A stretch of 64,000 nt of DNA from Heliopora coerulea. Taxonomy: Eukaryota > Cnidaria > Anthozoa > Scleralcyonacea > Helioporidae. The notes beneath the pieces are model-generated. The model saw nothing but the letters and a program-made list of their open reading frames with translations. It made no database searches and was not told the origin of the DNA. Shown here piece by piece: positions 24,712-36,700 of this stretch; position 1 is the first letter of the stretch, and every line of letters begins with the position of its first letter. Position numbers and translations under genes: made by a program. The DNA lies in assembly GCA_030142905.1 (NCBI GenBank), contig JASJOG010000033.1, forward strand, positions 62,001-126,000, written 5' to 3'.

Positions 24712-27700
24712 AGTAAATTTCATCTTACTAAGTGTACCCTATAGTCTAGTGGTAAAACAACCGTACCGGCAATCGGGAGACACTGGTTCGATTCCCGTTG
24801 GGGAGCTCAGAAATTTTCTGAGATAAAAGCTTGAGAACAAACTTTTCATCATATATAGGTATCTATCCAAGGATTCCGGTCCCTCAAAAATGCCGTGGTC
24901 AAGCTCGGGGACTGGTATGTTGTTGACCAAACCTTAGGTTACTTAGGTCCGTATTGAAGCAAATCGATTTGGTCTCGTTCTTTTCTTCCCTCGTACGGAT
25001 CTCTCGCAAGCTGCTTACATCATTTGAACAACGAAGCCAGTAAATTATTTAAGACCGGCAAACGAAATGGCTTTCTTGGTGTGTGCGGCTGGGTTCACTT
25101 TTGCACGACATCTTAGTTACTGGACAATTTATGACTAGAAAGAACAGTTCTAAAATTCATCTCTTTGGAACATGCATTGGCCAACTGTTCGAATTCTGCA
25201 GCAACACTTTGACTTGGTTCTTTCTCATCAATATGAACAAAAGATGTGACGAAAGCTCGCTTGTTGCCAGGACATTTGCTAAGCGACTGAGTGTAAACAT
25301 AGGTGTAAACGACATTCTTCGCTGAAGTTGAATCGATGCTGGTTTGCATGAATTCGAGACTTTTCACGTTCTGGTAATCACATAGCTGAGCTACACAATC
25401 ACAGGTACATCAGGATCGATTTCCCTATGAAATGTCACCCCACTGAAGACATCGGGATCTATTTCTGGCTTGTAAACAAGAATGCAAGGGAAACAGCCAC
25501 CAGGAAACACACTGAACAGCTACTTATTCTGAGAGATCATACTATTCTTCGACGAAAGTGTTGTACGCTTCAGTCTTTCTCACTTCTCGGATGGCTTATG
25601 GATGATTACCCGTTTACCATGTTTTACCAGTGATACTTTCATCAGGATTTTAGCACCTCTCAAGAAATTTTAAATGTTTAAAACTGTCTTCTTTCTTTAA
25701 ATTCACCGTTGAACCGTTTGTGTTGAGGTGCAGTTGAAGGTTTGTACGCTACGCCATTTTTCTCTTTTTCGAAAGTTATATCGTGCAAAAAAGTACGTCT
25801 TTTACTTCCCTCTACTCGTTCTTTTTTCGACAAAACTTGCACAAGGTTTGCTTGTCGTATTTTGTTGTATGTTTTGTATTTTCCGATTTTTGGTCAGCAA
25901 TAAAAATGCAGTACTCGTTCATGTTTTCTTTGTTTATTTCGTCAGTTTCGTAATTCGTTTCATCTTCGTCACCAAAGTCTGTTACCTCCCGATGAATACT
26001 TAGCATAAATCTTTATCATAGCACGTCTTAGACATTTGTAACCAACTTTGAGACAGTGTAGAATTTATCAATTTTTTTAAGTCAAAAAAAAAATATAAAT
26101 CGCAACAACTTGATACAAACATCCATTAATTAGCAGAAGAAAATTTTCAGAATGGATCTTCTATCATTTGTTAAATCGTCAAAGGTTATTCTTACCAAAC
26201 GTTTTGTTTTAATAAAACATAATCGAAATTTTAAACGTAAATATGACGACAAGCAGTTTAAATATAAAATAATGTCCAGTTTAGGTTGTTAATATTTGTG
26301 GCCAAACGATTTTTTTTTTGTTTTTATTTTTTTTACTGTATTTCCTCTTCTAGTTATAGTAAGGACGATTTGTCTTTTTGACAATTTTGAAAAATTATCA
26401 ACGTTGCTCGGATTCTCGAGAGATATATTGAAAGGGTGGGCAGGGTTTGTTGCGCACACATATTTCTAGTAGTAAGAGGAGTTGCTGTCGCTGATGGGCA
26501 AAGACTTTTGACTATAAAGACTCCGTCTTCCACTAGATGGCATAATTGTCACGCTGCATCAGTAAGAGCACTATCGATCAATTACGAGCAATATTTTAAT
26601 CTTGTGAGAGATCTTGCTGATGATGACACTCAAAACGCTGAAACTTGCTTCAAGGCACAATCACTAGCTGAGAAACTTGCTACACTGGAGTTTGCCTTTA
26701 TGCGTGAGTTGTGGGACAGAATCCTTAAAGAAAGCCACAGAACAAGCCTACGACTGCAAAGCCCAGATCTTTACCTTAAAGCAGCTTGTGCATTAGTTGA
26801 AACTCTCCAAGATTTCATAGAAAAACTGCCTGACGAATTTGAAGATGTTGAGGGTTAAGCCAAAAATAAAATGGATAATGTAGCCCAGACAAATCAATCC
26901 AAAAATCGGAGAACAAGAAAAAGAAAAGCTCTCCCTGATGAATGAACCAGTTCAGACGTAGCTCTTAGTGGATCTCAACAAATGAAAGTTGAAGTCTTCC
27001 TCCCGGTTGTCGATCAAGTCCACGTCGCTCTTACACAGCGACATTCTGCCTATAAGCGAATTTGTACCGAGTTCTCCTTCCTTTTGGAAATGGCTAGTAA
27101 TAATGAAGAAAAAGTTCTTGCAGGTGCCAAGAAGTTGATCGATAACTACAAGGACGATTGCATTCGTCCGGTGCATTCGTCGAGTTTTTGGATTTCATTT
27201 CTAAAATCCCGCGCGAAAATAAGTGAACAAATTCTTGCAAGCAGTTCGACAAAGAATAGTGCTCAGAGCATTTCAAAGAAATCTGCAAATAGTCTCCAAC
27301 AGAAATGCTTGTTTATTTAAAGAAGCGTTCACTCATTTCCTGTTTGTTCCCGAACTTGGCGGAATAGCTATAGTTTGTGAAGTTGAACGTTCATTTTCAA
27401 AATTAGCACGGATAAAGAATTATTGCCGCGGTCAACGCTACAGCTGGAAAAATTGAATGCCCTGGCAATTCTCTCGATTGAACACGAGATTCCAAGATCA
27501 TTGTTACTTGAAACTGTTGTTAATGACTTTGCCAGCAAGAAAGCGAAAAAGAGACAATTTAAGCTATGAGTTATTATAACGAACACATTGAATTTTGTCT
27601 AAATATTTCTCTACTTCTTGATGAAAGATAGCTAATTACCTAAGCAAGGTCTGAAAAATTAAAATTTATACGAAGTTATTACTAAGACAACGCTGTAAAG

Positions 27701-30700
27701 CATGGGCGCGCCACGTGCAGTCCGCGGAAAGATACTAAAAATCAAAAACTTCTAAGATCGCAATCGAACTTTTCCATGAATGACGTTTGTGCATTAATTA
27801 AGGGCTGATTACATGAAACCGCCTCGAATTCAGACCGCTACCAAAATGAAAATATTCTGATACATGAGACCGGAATGAAAGTAAAGCCATGTTCTTGCAA
27901 ACATTTCAGTCCGCATTCCGAGTTTTTGTTCCCAGCAACAATTTTTTTCTAGTTCTTTGCCTTAATGGTTGATCTGCAGAGATTTCGCGTTTTCAAGAAG
28001 AAAATTTCGTACCGGTCGAAGTTCGAACTGGCCTGAACTCATTCGTGTCGGTTCAGTACCCGAAATGAGTGAGACCGGTCCGAGCTTATTTTTCGTACCA
28101 GCCTCATGCAATCAGCCCCTAAGTTTAACTCAGAGTCAGAGACGTAATTGGATCTTAGGTAATACACTCATTAATGGCACCTTCGAAATAGAACAATCGA
28201 TCTTACGGAGGAAAATAGGCTACGAAGGCAAGAACAGGTGGCCCGCCAACTATTCTAGGCCAGAAACTTGGCCTGCAGAACTAGAAAGGTTGTGCACCTC
28301 TGCTATAAAGCTTAACAGAGGTTTGAGTGTGAGATACACCTCGCAAATTAACTGCTGTGCGGGCGCGGGAAAGCCTAACTGGTGACCACCGAGCAATAAT
28401 AATTTCACAAATGATTGTTATTAATCTCACAATTTAGCTGGTGAATTATACCTGCTGGAGCATTTCTGAAAATCGTGCGAAACCATTCAGACCTGTTGCA
28501 CGCATTATTGACGAACAGATTGCACATGAATATAACCTTGACAAACTTTCTTCTGAGGAATCTTATGTACGAAAGTCGAAGTGAAAAATGCTTTTTCGTT
28601 GGGCTAATAAGTACGATCTACGAGGAAAAGGACTTCAAATAGAGATATTACTCATAAGATTTTTTCCCTTTTTGCATCCTTTGAAAATTTCAATTTATCA
28701 TGAAAACTCAACGTCAATCGTGCACAGCAAAAGTTCAGATAAATAGCCTCAACAGTCGACTTAACTTTATAGCTTTTTCAGACGGAAAAACTTCAGACTG
28801 TCCCTCCGTTTGATGTTTTCTCAAAAAGTACAGCCAACTCTCTCAATGCGGACACTTCTATAAAGCGGGCACCTCTCTAAGGCGGACACAACTTGCTGTT
28901 CCCGGCCGTACATAACATATTTTCCCGCACATTAACTCTCTATAAGACGGACGCCTCTCTAAAGCGGACAGCGGACACTTTTTGGAAGAATTTTGGTCCA
29001 ATATATTTCCCAGATCAGTGATACATCTATGAAGTCGGAAACTTAAAATACAAATTTACGCGCATCTCGCTCATTACGTTACACATGTTTGACAAGAATT
29101 TGTAATCATTCATTAACTTTTTATTACAAATCAATGCAAAGGTTTATATGCGCGACGGTTTAGGCAACCTATGAAATTTACCCGTCTTCATTTTTCCCTG
29201 TTCTTCTTTCTGGTTTTGCAGAACTGCATTTATGTTATCTTGTTCTTTCATAATGCATTTCTTCAGCCAATGTATGGCCGAGTTCGTGCCTATAAAGCGT
29301 GCTTAACCTCACTTAAGGGGACTGTGAACGTTTAATTTTTCTTTTAATAAAGGTTGCGCTCCAGGTATGACGTCACAAATGTTAAGTATTACGTCACAAG
29401 AGCTCTGACACCTCTTAGGCGGACACTTACAGCTGGTCCCGAGGATGTCCACTTTAGAGAGAGTTGACTGTACTTTACAAATAACTTTTTTTAAATTAAA
29501 GCCTGACAGAACTACTGAAACGTTACGGTTTATTAAAACTTACGGGTTCTCCAGGCTTTCCTCTACGACCATATCTACCAGGAAGACCCTGAAAATAAAA
29601 ACCAGTGTTAAGAACTCCTTCAAAAAAAATTTCGCTTGTCATTTCTCATATGATTCAGGTATGTTGATATGACAACGTAGGTAGCAATGAAAACTGATCT
29701 TTATCATCAAACCAATTTGAACATTCTGCTGCTTTTTGTCGCTTGTCTCTTATTCTCATATTATTCATGTTGTTTTTGTTATCTTGAAACTTTATGTTTT
29801 CAATGCCGCATTTCCTCAAATCTAGCGTGGTTCGCCCAAGGCTTTCCATTTGGTCAAACGTTTCATGAAGCCAGCATTACTGCAATGCTCTAGCGAATTA
29901 AATGCACAAAGCGAATTAAATAAGTTTGTTGAACATCAAACGTGAAGTTAACTTGTACATCTTCCTGTAATTTATCATTGCTTCCTAAAATATTCTTTAA
30001 AAAATACCTCATCAGAGACGATCAGCAGGACGAGGTGTTTATCAAGTTTGAACCCTGAGAAAATGCTTATGAGTGCCAGACCACGATTTAAATTACGGAC
30101 TTGATTTCCCACAGAGACACAAACATTTTCTGAGGATTTGTGCAGGTCAAACGTCCCCCGACTCTCAGTAAATGATTTTATCCTCAGCCACACACACACA
30201 CTAAACCCATTTACTCAATTTCTTAATGTGATAACTATGAAAGTTAATATGGATAAAATTTCCTTTTTGTTGAGATACAGTCAGTAAAGGATTTTATCCT
30301 CAGCCACATACATGCAAACGCCAAACCCACTTACTCAATTTCTTAATGTAATAACCATGAAAGTTAATATGGATAAAATTTTCTTTTAGTTCAGATACTT
30401 TTAAAAATTGTACTTACAGGCGGTCCGGGTTTTGCTGTTTGAAGGCCACCTGCGGTAGGGCCTTTCTATAACACAACGATATAACACAGCGATGGTACAT
30501 GTGAGATACTAAGATACAGATGCTGAGCAAGATAATAAATAATAAACAAAATAAAACAAACATACAAGAATAAAATAATATTGAAAATTGCGCAGAAAAT
30601 TGTACTACACCAAATAAAACACATCGGTGAAAGACGCGAGTTTTCACGTGTCCTCTTAGCTTTCAATTATATTTCAGTAAAGCTATGTAAGAAACCACTG

Positions 30701-33700
30701 ATTGTTACTAGCTTGTTCGTTCTGTCCAAAAAAATTACCGGGCCTTTATTATATGGCTGTGGTAGCGAGTGGTCAGAATACGGAAATCTTCCAATTTGAT
30801 GGGTTCATCCTTGCTTATATCGAATAAAAATTAAAATTCTTAACAATATATAACGTAAAAACGTATTACGAACAATCAGAAAGGGAAAAGTAACCATGTA
30901 GAGTGAAGTTGGTGAAGAAATTTTATAAGAAATGACAACATAATTTCAAGTCTTTATTTGACATTCTATATCTTTGCAGTTGTCAGACATATTTCAGTGA
31001 GGCCATATAACAAACCTACTTGTTGACCTCGCTTGTTCGGTCTGTGCTAATAAAATATTGGACCTCTGTTTTAGCATCGTACTTAAAAGCATCGGTCCGA
31101 TATTTCACTAGTACAGATCGAACAAGCGAAGTCAATAAGTAGTAAATGATACCTGTACAGAATGCTCGTTTGTGAAAGTCCGTTTACGCTGGACCACTTC
31201 TATTCGTATTGACGAATTTCGCTCATTTTAGGCTTCCGGTTCTGGGTTTGATTTTTTTTTTTGTTTTTTGTTTTGTTTTGTTTTTTTGTTGTTTTTTCAT
31301 AACTACCCACAAAAAAACTTGTTTGAAAAACACTAGTAAGTTTTTAAAGTAAAATTCAGAAACATCTTAAAAACATCGGTCCAATATTTCACTAGTACAG
31401 ACCTCACGCCCGCTCAATAAGTAGTAAATATTTTTAGCAAGGGGACTCTCCGTCCGGACTGAAAACTATTGTGCCAATATTTCACCGCAACACACGCCAT
31501 CTTCGATCAATAAATAGGGACCTTAAGATCTACGACGTCAACTTCAACGACGCGTCGTTCAAAACAAACGAATTCTTCTGGCAAAACAAAGACAATGAAT
31601 AATTTTTATTCTCCAGGGCATTCTCAACACCGTCGTCGTTCTGCGTAAAACGTCATCCAGCGGGGCTTATTAATTGTATGTCATCAAAAGGGGGGTTTAT
31701 TAGAGGGAGCACGTAACAGAAAGTAAGCTAAGCGGCACTCTCTGCTGCAGGCCAGATCCGCCGCTAACACTCCCGTGCCAGAACAAAGCACGAAAATTAG
31801 CAAGGCCTCTGTCACTTCTTTGAGACTGACCAAAGTTTGAATGCGTAGAAGGTGTCCCTGTTTCCGATTCCGGTTTTGGCCGATTTATTGATTCACGTTA
31901 AAGACGTTGTTGTTTAGGGGTCGGTTGTTCAAAGCACGATTAGCGCTAATTCATGATTTCCACTTCATCTGTTGTTTTGGTTTTGCTTGTTTTGGTTGAA
32001 AAATCTACTTCAAATTTCATAACTGAAAACATTTTTGTATAAACCCGAAATCTGTTAAAGAAAATTTCAACTTTTCTGAGCAGCATGAACACAATTAGCC
32101 CACCAATTTTTCGCTTATCCTGGATTAAGCTAATCGCCATTTGTACAACCAGGCACAGGATTAAATGTTAATCGGTTGTTTTGATTTCATTTATTTCGAT
32201 TGAACAATCTAGTTGAGATTTCACAGCTTGAAACCTTTTTGTACACACACAGTATCTGTTAAAGAAAATTCCAACTTTGCTCAATAGCGTGATCAGAATT
32301 TGTCCACAAAATATTTTACTAATCCTAGATTAAGCTAATCACCCTTTGAACAACCGGGCCCAGATGTATTTCTTCCAAGTTGATCCGAAAGTAAGAATTC
32401 GGCTTGTCAAAGAAAGTTCAATCACCACTTGATCAAACTGGTTGCCAACCATTATGTAAAAAGCGTGACAAAAGGGCGGTAAAATTGGCAATAGGCTTTC
32501 GATGAAATCGTTCATAATTAGGTTTCATAATTAGGTATTTCATAATTAGGTATTTCATAATTAGATGTTTCATAATACGATGTTTCATAATACGATGTTT
32601 CATAATACGATGTTTCATAATAAGGTGTTTCATAATTCGCTGTTTCATAATAAGATGTTTCATAATTCGATGTTTCATAATAAGGTGTTTCATAATTTGA
32701 TGTTTCATTATTAGGTATTTCATAATTAGGTGTTTCATAATTAGGTGTTTCGCAACACGATGTTTCGTAATTCGACTTGCCATAATTAGATGTTTCAGAA
32801 TACCTTGTTTCAATGCAAAATCTAATTGTTTAATTTTGGCGGTAATTACTCTTCATACGGTTGAGAGGCCTCGCCTCATTCTAGAAATTTCAGATTGGTT
32901 GAAAATCTTTTGCGTATCGAGAATTCGACGATTATCTGAAAAACAATTTTTGTGCTGTAACTAAAAACCTCACCAGTGGCTGTATTTTCTCAACTAAGTA
33001 ATCAACAAGCAAAATATTAACGAACAAAATTAAGCAAAATACTTACTCCACCTGGCGCACCTGGCCCACCTGGCCCACCATTTTCTGGCCCTTGGAGTGG
33101 TCCTGGTGGACCCCGTGGTCCTCTGGGTCCGTTACGGCCTTTATTTCCTTTACTTCCATCGGGTCCCTTTATTTGGAAAACAGGATAAGTGAATTCCATA
33201 GGTTAACTCATTTATAGCCTTTTTTAAAGTAGACGGGTATGTTTTAAGATGTGAAAGAAAGTTTGGGATATTGTACAGTTTACTGTACCCAAGGGTGCCC
33301 GTCTTTCAACTGCCACCTTAGAAACAAAATCACATACTCTACACGGCTAACATTCATCAATTGAGTCAAAAAACGGGCAATAAAAGGACGTTGACGTTGT
33401 CTGTCACACTCGTATACAATTGTCTTAAAGCCAACCCTAACAATAACACTAATCCTAACCTTGATCCTAATTCTAATCCTAAAACGACATTTAAGTTAAT
33501 GTTTAAGGCGAAGCCATGTCATTCTAGCACTTTGAAAGAAATGCCTCCGCTGTAACGCTTAGAGGGAGGTCAGTATTTCATCATCAATTGTTCATTGCAG
33601 AGAACCCGGATCCCAACCACTGACCTATATATAACTGGACTGTTTGGTCTCATTGCATTTGACTTGCGAAAAGTGTCCCCAAAAGGGTGGTGTCAGTATT

Positions 33701-36700
33701 GAAATTTATGGGCCCTTCTGCTAATGGCAGCGACCTCTGACCGGCGCTATTAGCCACAGAATAAGAAATGATCAGAAGGGCCACTCGCCTCGCAACCTTT
33801 GAAGTTTTTGTCCACACTTTTTCGAAACCGTCCCCAGACCCTTTGCTCCGCCAACATCCTCGCAGCCAGTAAACTGTAGCCAGCTCAACAAGGATTTAAT
33901 CTACGAAATGTGGTGTTGGCTCAGTAAAATGGCTATATCTTGAAAAGTATTTGACCGATTTTCATTGTACGAAGACTGGTTGAAGAGGAAAGGTAAATGA
34001 TAATATTTCTGGTAACTATAAGTTATAAAAAGATTCCCAACTGTTAAATTTAGACGTATATCTCCTATATGAGTAGGCTATTCGTGCGCCCTAGACAATC
34101 AATATAGTTTCTTTTCTTTCTCTGATGAATTATTTTTCTGTCAGCTTAATCTAAGGCTTGGATATTGAAGTCTGTGCACTAGTATAAGGTTCAGTAATCA
34201 ACAATCAAGTTCGTGAAGTAATATTAAGCGTTTCTGAGACAAATTAATGTCACAACGAATAACGACCATACAGAGTCACACATTACCCTGGTACAGTCAC
34301 AGCTATGCAACAACAGGCATTTCTTATGTAATGTATGAAATAACTTCGATTTGTGTTAGACTTAAAACTATGGGTTGATTTGTTTATAACGTTCATTATT
34401 ATTCCTTGCTGTGGAGACTAATACGTATAAATACGTATAAATAATTTTATACGTCTAAATTTAACAGTTGGGAATCTTTTCTTCTCAAATCATTAATAAT
34501 TCACGAAGAAAAAACAAAAGAAATATATAATTAATCAGTATTTAGAAATCGGAGGAAGATTACAGCTGAATTTTTCCAACTTTCGGCTGGATTTTTGCCT
34601 AAAATACTGGTTCGTTTGAGAAGTAAATTCAAACACTCGATTAGTGTTCTTCCTCCGATTTCTAGATACCTCGAAACTCGTTAAAAAAATTCGGCTCGTT
34701 TTTCAACTCGTTTCTGGGTATCTAGAAATCGGAGGAAGAACACCAACTCGTACTTGAAATATTACATAACTTATAGTTACCAGAAATATTATCACCTACC
34801 TTTCCTCTTCAACCAGTCTTCGTAGAATGAAGATTGGTCAAATACTTTTCAAGATATAGCCATTCTACTGAGCCAACACCGCATTTAGTAGATTAAATCC
34901 TTGTTGAGCTGGCTGCGGTTTACTGGCTGCGACGACTTTGGCCGAGCGAAGAGTATGGGAACGGCTCCAAAAAAAGTGAAGGCACGTTACACTCTCGAGT
35001 GACCTTCTAGGTCATTTCTTATTCTGTGCTTTTAACAAAATTGTGGGCGACTGGGGGGTTTATGAGTCCTTTTAGAAAATGTTTTTTCAACATCTTGGTA
35101 CTTACAGAGTATTTCTTTACACGATTGGTTATCGTAAATTATGCATTCCGGGGTTTAAGCAGTATTTGCTCAAACGTATCAGTAGAATTCGTAACTCAAA
35201 TTAATGTCAGTAGTGACAAATGAACTTCTGAGAGTATTTCATTTTCTGCATAAACGAATCCTTTTCTCTTTGAAAAACAACTTCCGCGTAGCAAAAACAT
35301 AGTAGGTTTAAGGTAATATTCCAACTTAGAGGACTATGAAGTGAAATGGTATTACAACTCGAGGATTTTTTAAATAACTTTCGCCGTTTTCAATTTGGCG
35401 GAAAAACAGCTATATAGCATTAAAAGCAAACAGTGAACAAATAACTGTTTTTTGCTACCAGAAGGATTTCTTGGAGTCTTGAGCACTGTCTTCGTTCATC
35501 ACCAAGTAGTTCATGTAAGTTTTCAACAAACTGAGCGGTTACCAAACGTACATTCCCCCAAAACTGTCTGAAATTTCAAACACTTCTTTGTTTTTCAAAG
35601 GATTATGCAAAGATTGCTTCGTCCCGTAAAATGGACAATTCCGGAGAAGATTTCGGCTATCGAAATACCAGGCGGAAATCGAAGTATAGAAATAAAGATT
35701 ATTGCCCAGCAAATAATTTTCAGGAAGCCCATATCGCCCATAAACACATGTGTTTATTTGCGATATGGGCTTCCTGAAAATTATTTGCTGGGAAATAATC
35801 TTTATTACTAGAAATTCCGGAGAATATAATAAGACATTTCATTGGTCGAGTATAGCAGCTTGAGCCAGCAGTACTGATCAGTGGTCGGTACCATGAACAC
35901 AAGCACCCATAAATGACGCTATGTTTTGGGCGACAATTTTGGGGACACTTTTAAGTGTCCCCAAAATTGTCTGTATGTGAAAAGTATGTGAAAAGTATGT
36001 GAAAAAGTATGTGAAAAAGTATGTGAAAAAGTATGTGAAAAAGTATGTGAAAAAGTATGTGAAAGTTCCCCCGGTGGTTCCCCACCAACACACACTTTTC
36101 GTCCCGACCAGACCCCTTCGTTCATCCACTACAGTTGTAGGTGCATTAATGCCACTGCAAATACCGTTTGTGTTCAAAATAGCAAAGTGAGAAATTGCTA
36201 GATAAGTTTCAAGTGAAAGATGTCCAATGTAAAATGTTTGCGAGGAACCCTGTTTCTACCAACAAAAATGAGATAATAGTCATGGTACATGAGTACATAA
36301 AATATCTGGTCAGCCCTCAAGACAAAGTAGTTGTTCTAGTGACCATGGCTGAACAAAAAGGAGGTTTGTTGGTACACACCTCACGTCGAGCGACGCACTT
36401 TTTCGTTTAATCGTTTTCGAAATTTGATATCGACCATTGCTGGCTACGTAAAATTCATTCTTTTGTCAAATTTTGCTGACAGTTGTACTTTCATCATCCG
36501 GGAAATGCCCAGGTTGGTTTTTGTTCACAGTGAACTCTCTCTTAACGGACACTTCTCTAAGACGGACACCTCCCTAAGACGGACACCACGTTTGGTTCCG
36601 GCCGTTTATACTTTATTTTACCATAATCAAACTCTCTCTAAGACGGACAACGGACGCTAGTCAAGTGCAAAAACGTTCAAAATACCTCTCAGAGCGGACA

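Larger units (their letters stand above)
22454..27567 (+). pseudogene. hAT/DUF4371 transposase pseudogene
   Basis: Segments recognised: an N-terminal [20 protein letters not shown] and acidic linker; TTF-type zinc finger [18 protein letters not shown] (23018 on, directly after a TAG at 23015 replacing the expected aromatic codon); [20 protein letters not shown] and [44 protein letters not shown] and [15 protein letters not shown] (the catalytic-core neighbourhood); [18 protein letters not shown]; and the hAT dimerisation block [20 protein letters not shown]. In the family this protein cuts and rejoins transposon ends. At least three frame changes, two stops and two insertions make it inactive. 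Confidence 0.8.
21664..27590 (+). mobile_element. hAT transposon (ZMYM/DUF4371-type transposase), decayed and nested
   Basis: The left end starts CAGCGCCGTATTAACTTG, matching the end of the short derivative at 58162. It then contains, in order, a hairpin insertion (21902-22378), the transposase N-terminus (22454), the TTF-type zinc finger, a nested hAT MITE (23518-24124), the catalytic region, a roughly 2-kb insertion (about 24497-26475) and the hAT C-terminal dimerisation region ending near 27567. No matching right terminus was found. It occupies the 8.4-kb collagen intron 7. Confidence 0.75.

Noticed and set aside
27969..28385. 138-codon frame in collagen intron 7
   Set aside because: No recognisable domain, no splice context, inside repeat-rich sequence with a weak inverted repeat.
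32433..32813. 126-codon frame of Met-Lys-His repeats on the minus strand
   Set aside because: The 15-bp period divides by three, so any open phase stays open; no unique coding part.
32510..32815. CRISPR-like regular repeat
   Set aside because: No spacers; adjacent units only, in a eukaryotic genome.
35878..36190. Phe-Thr-Tyr and Lys-Lys-Tyr-Val repeat frames
   Set aside because: Translation of the 13-bp tandem array.
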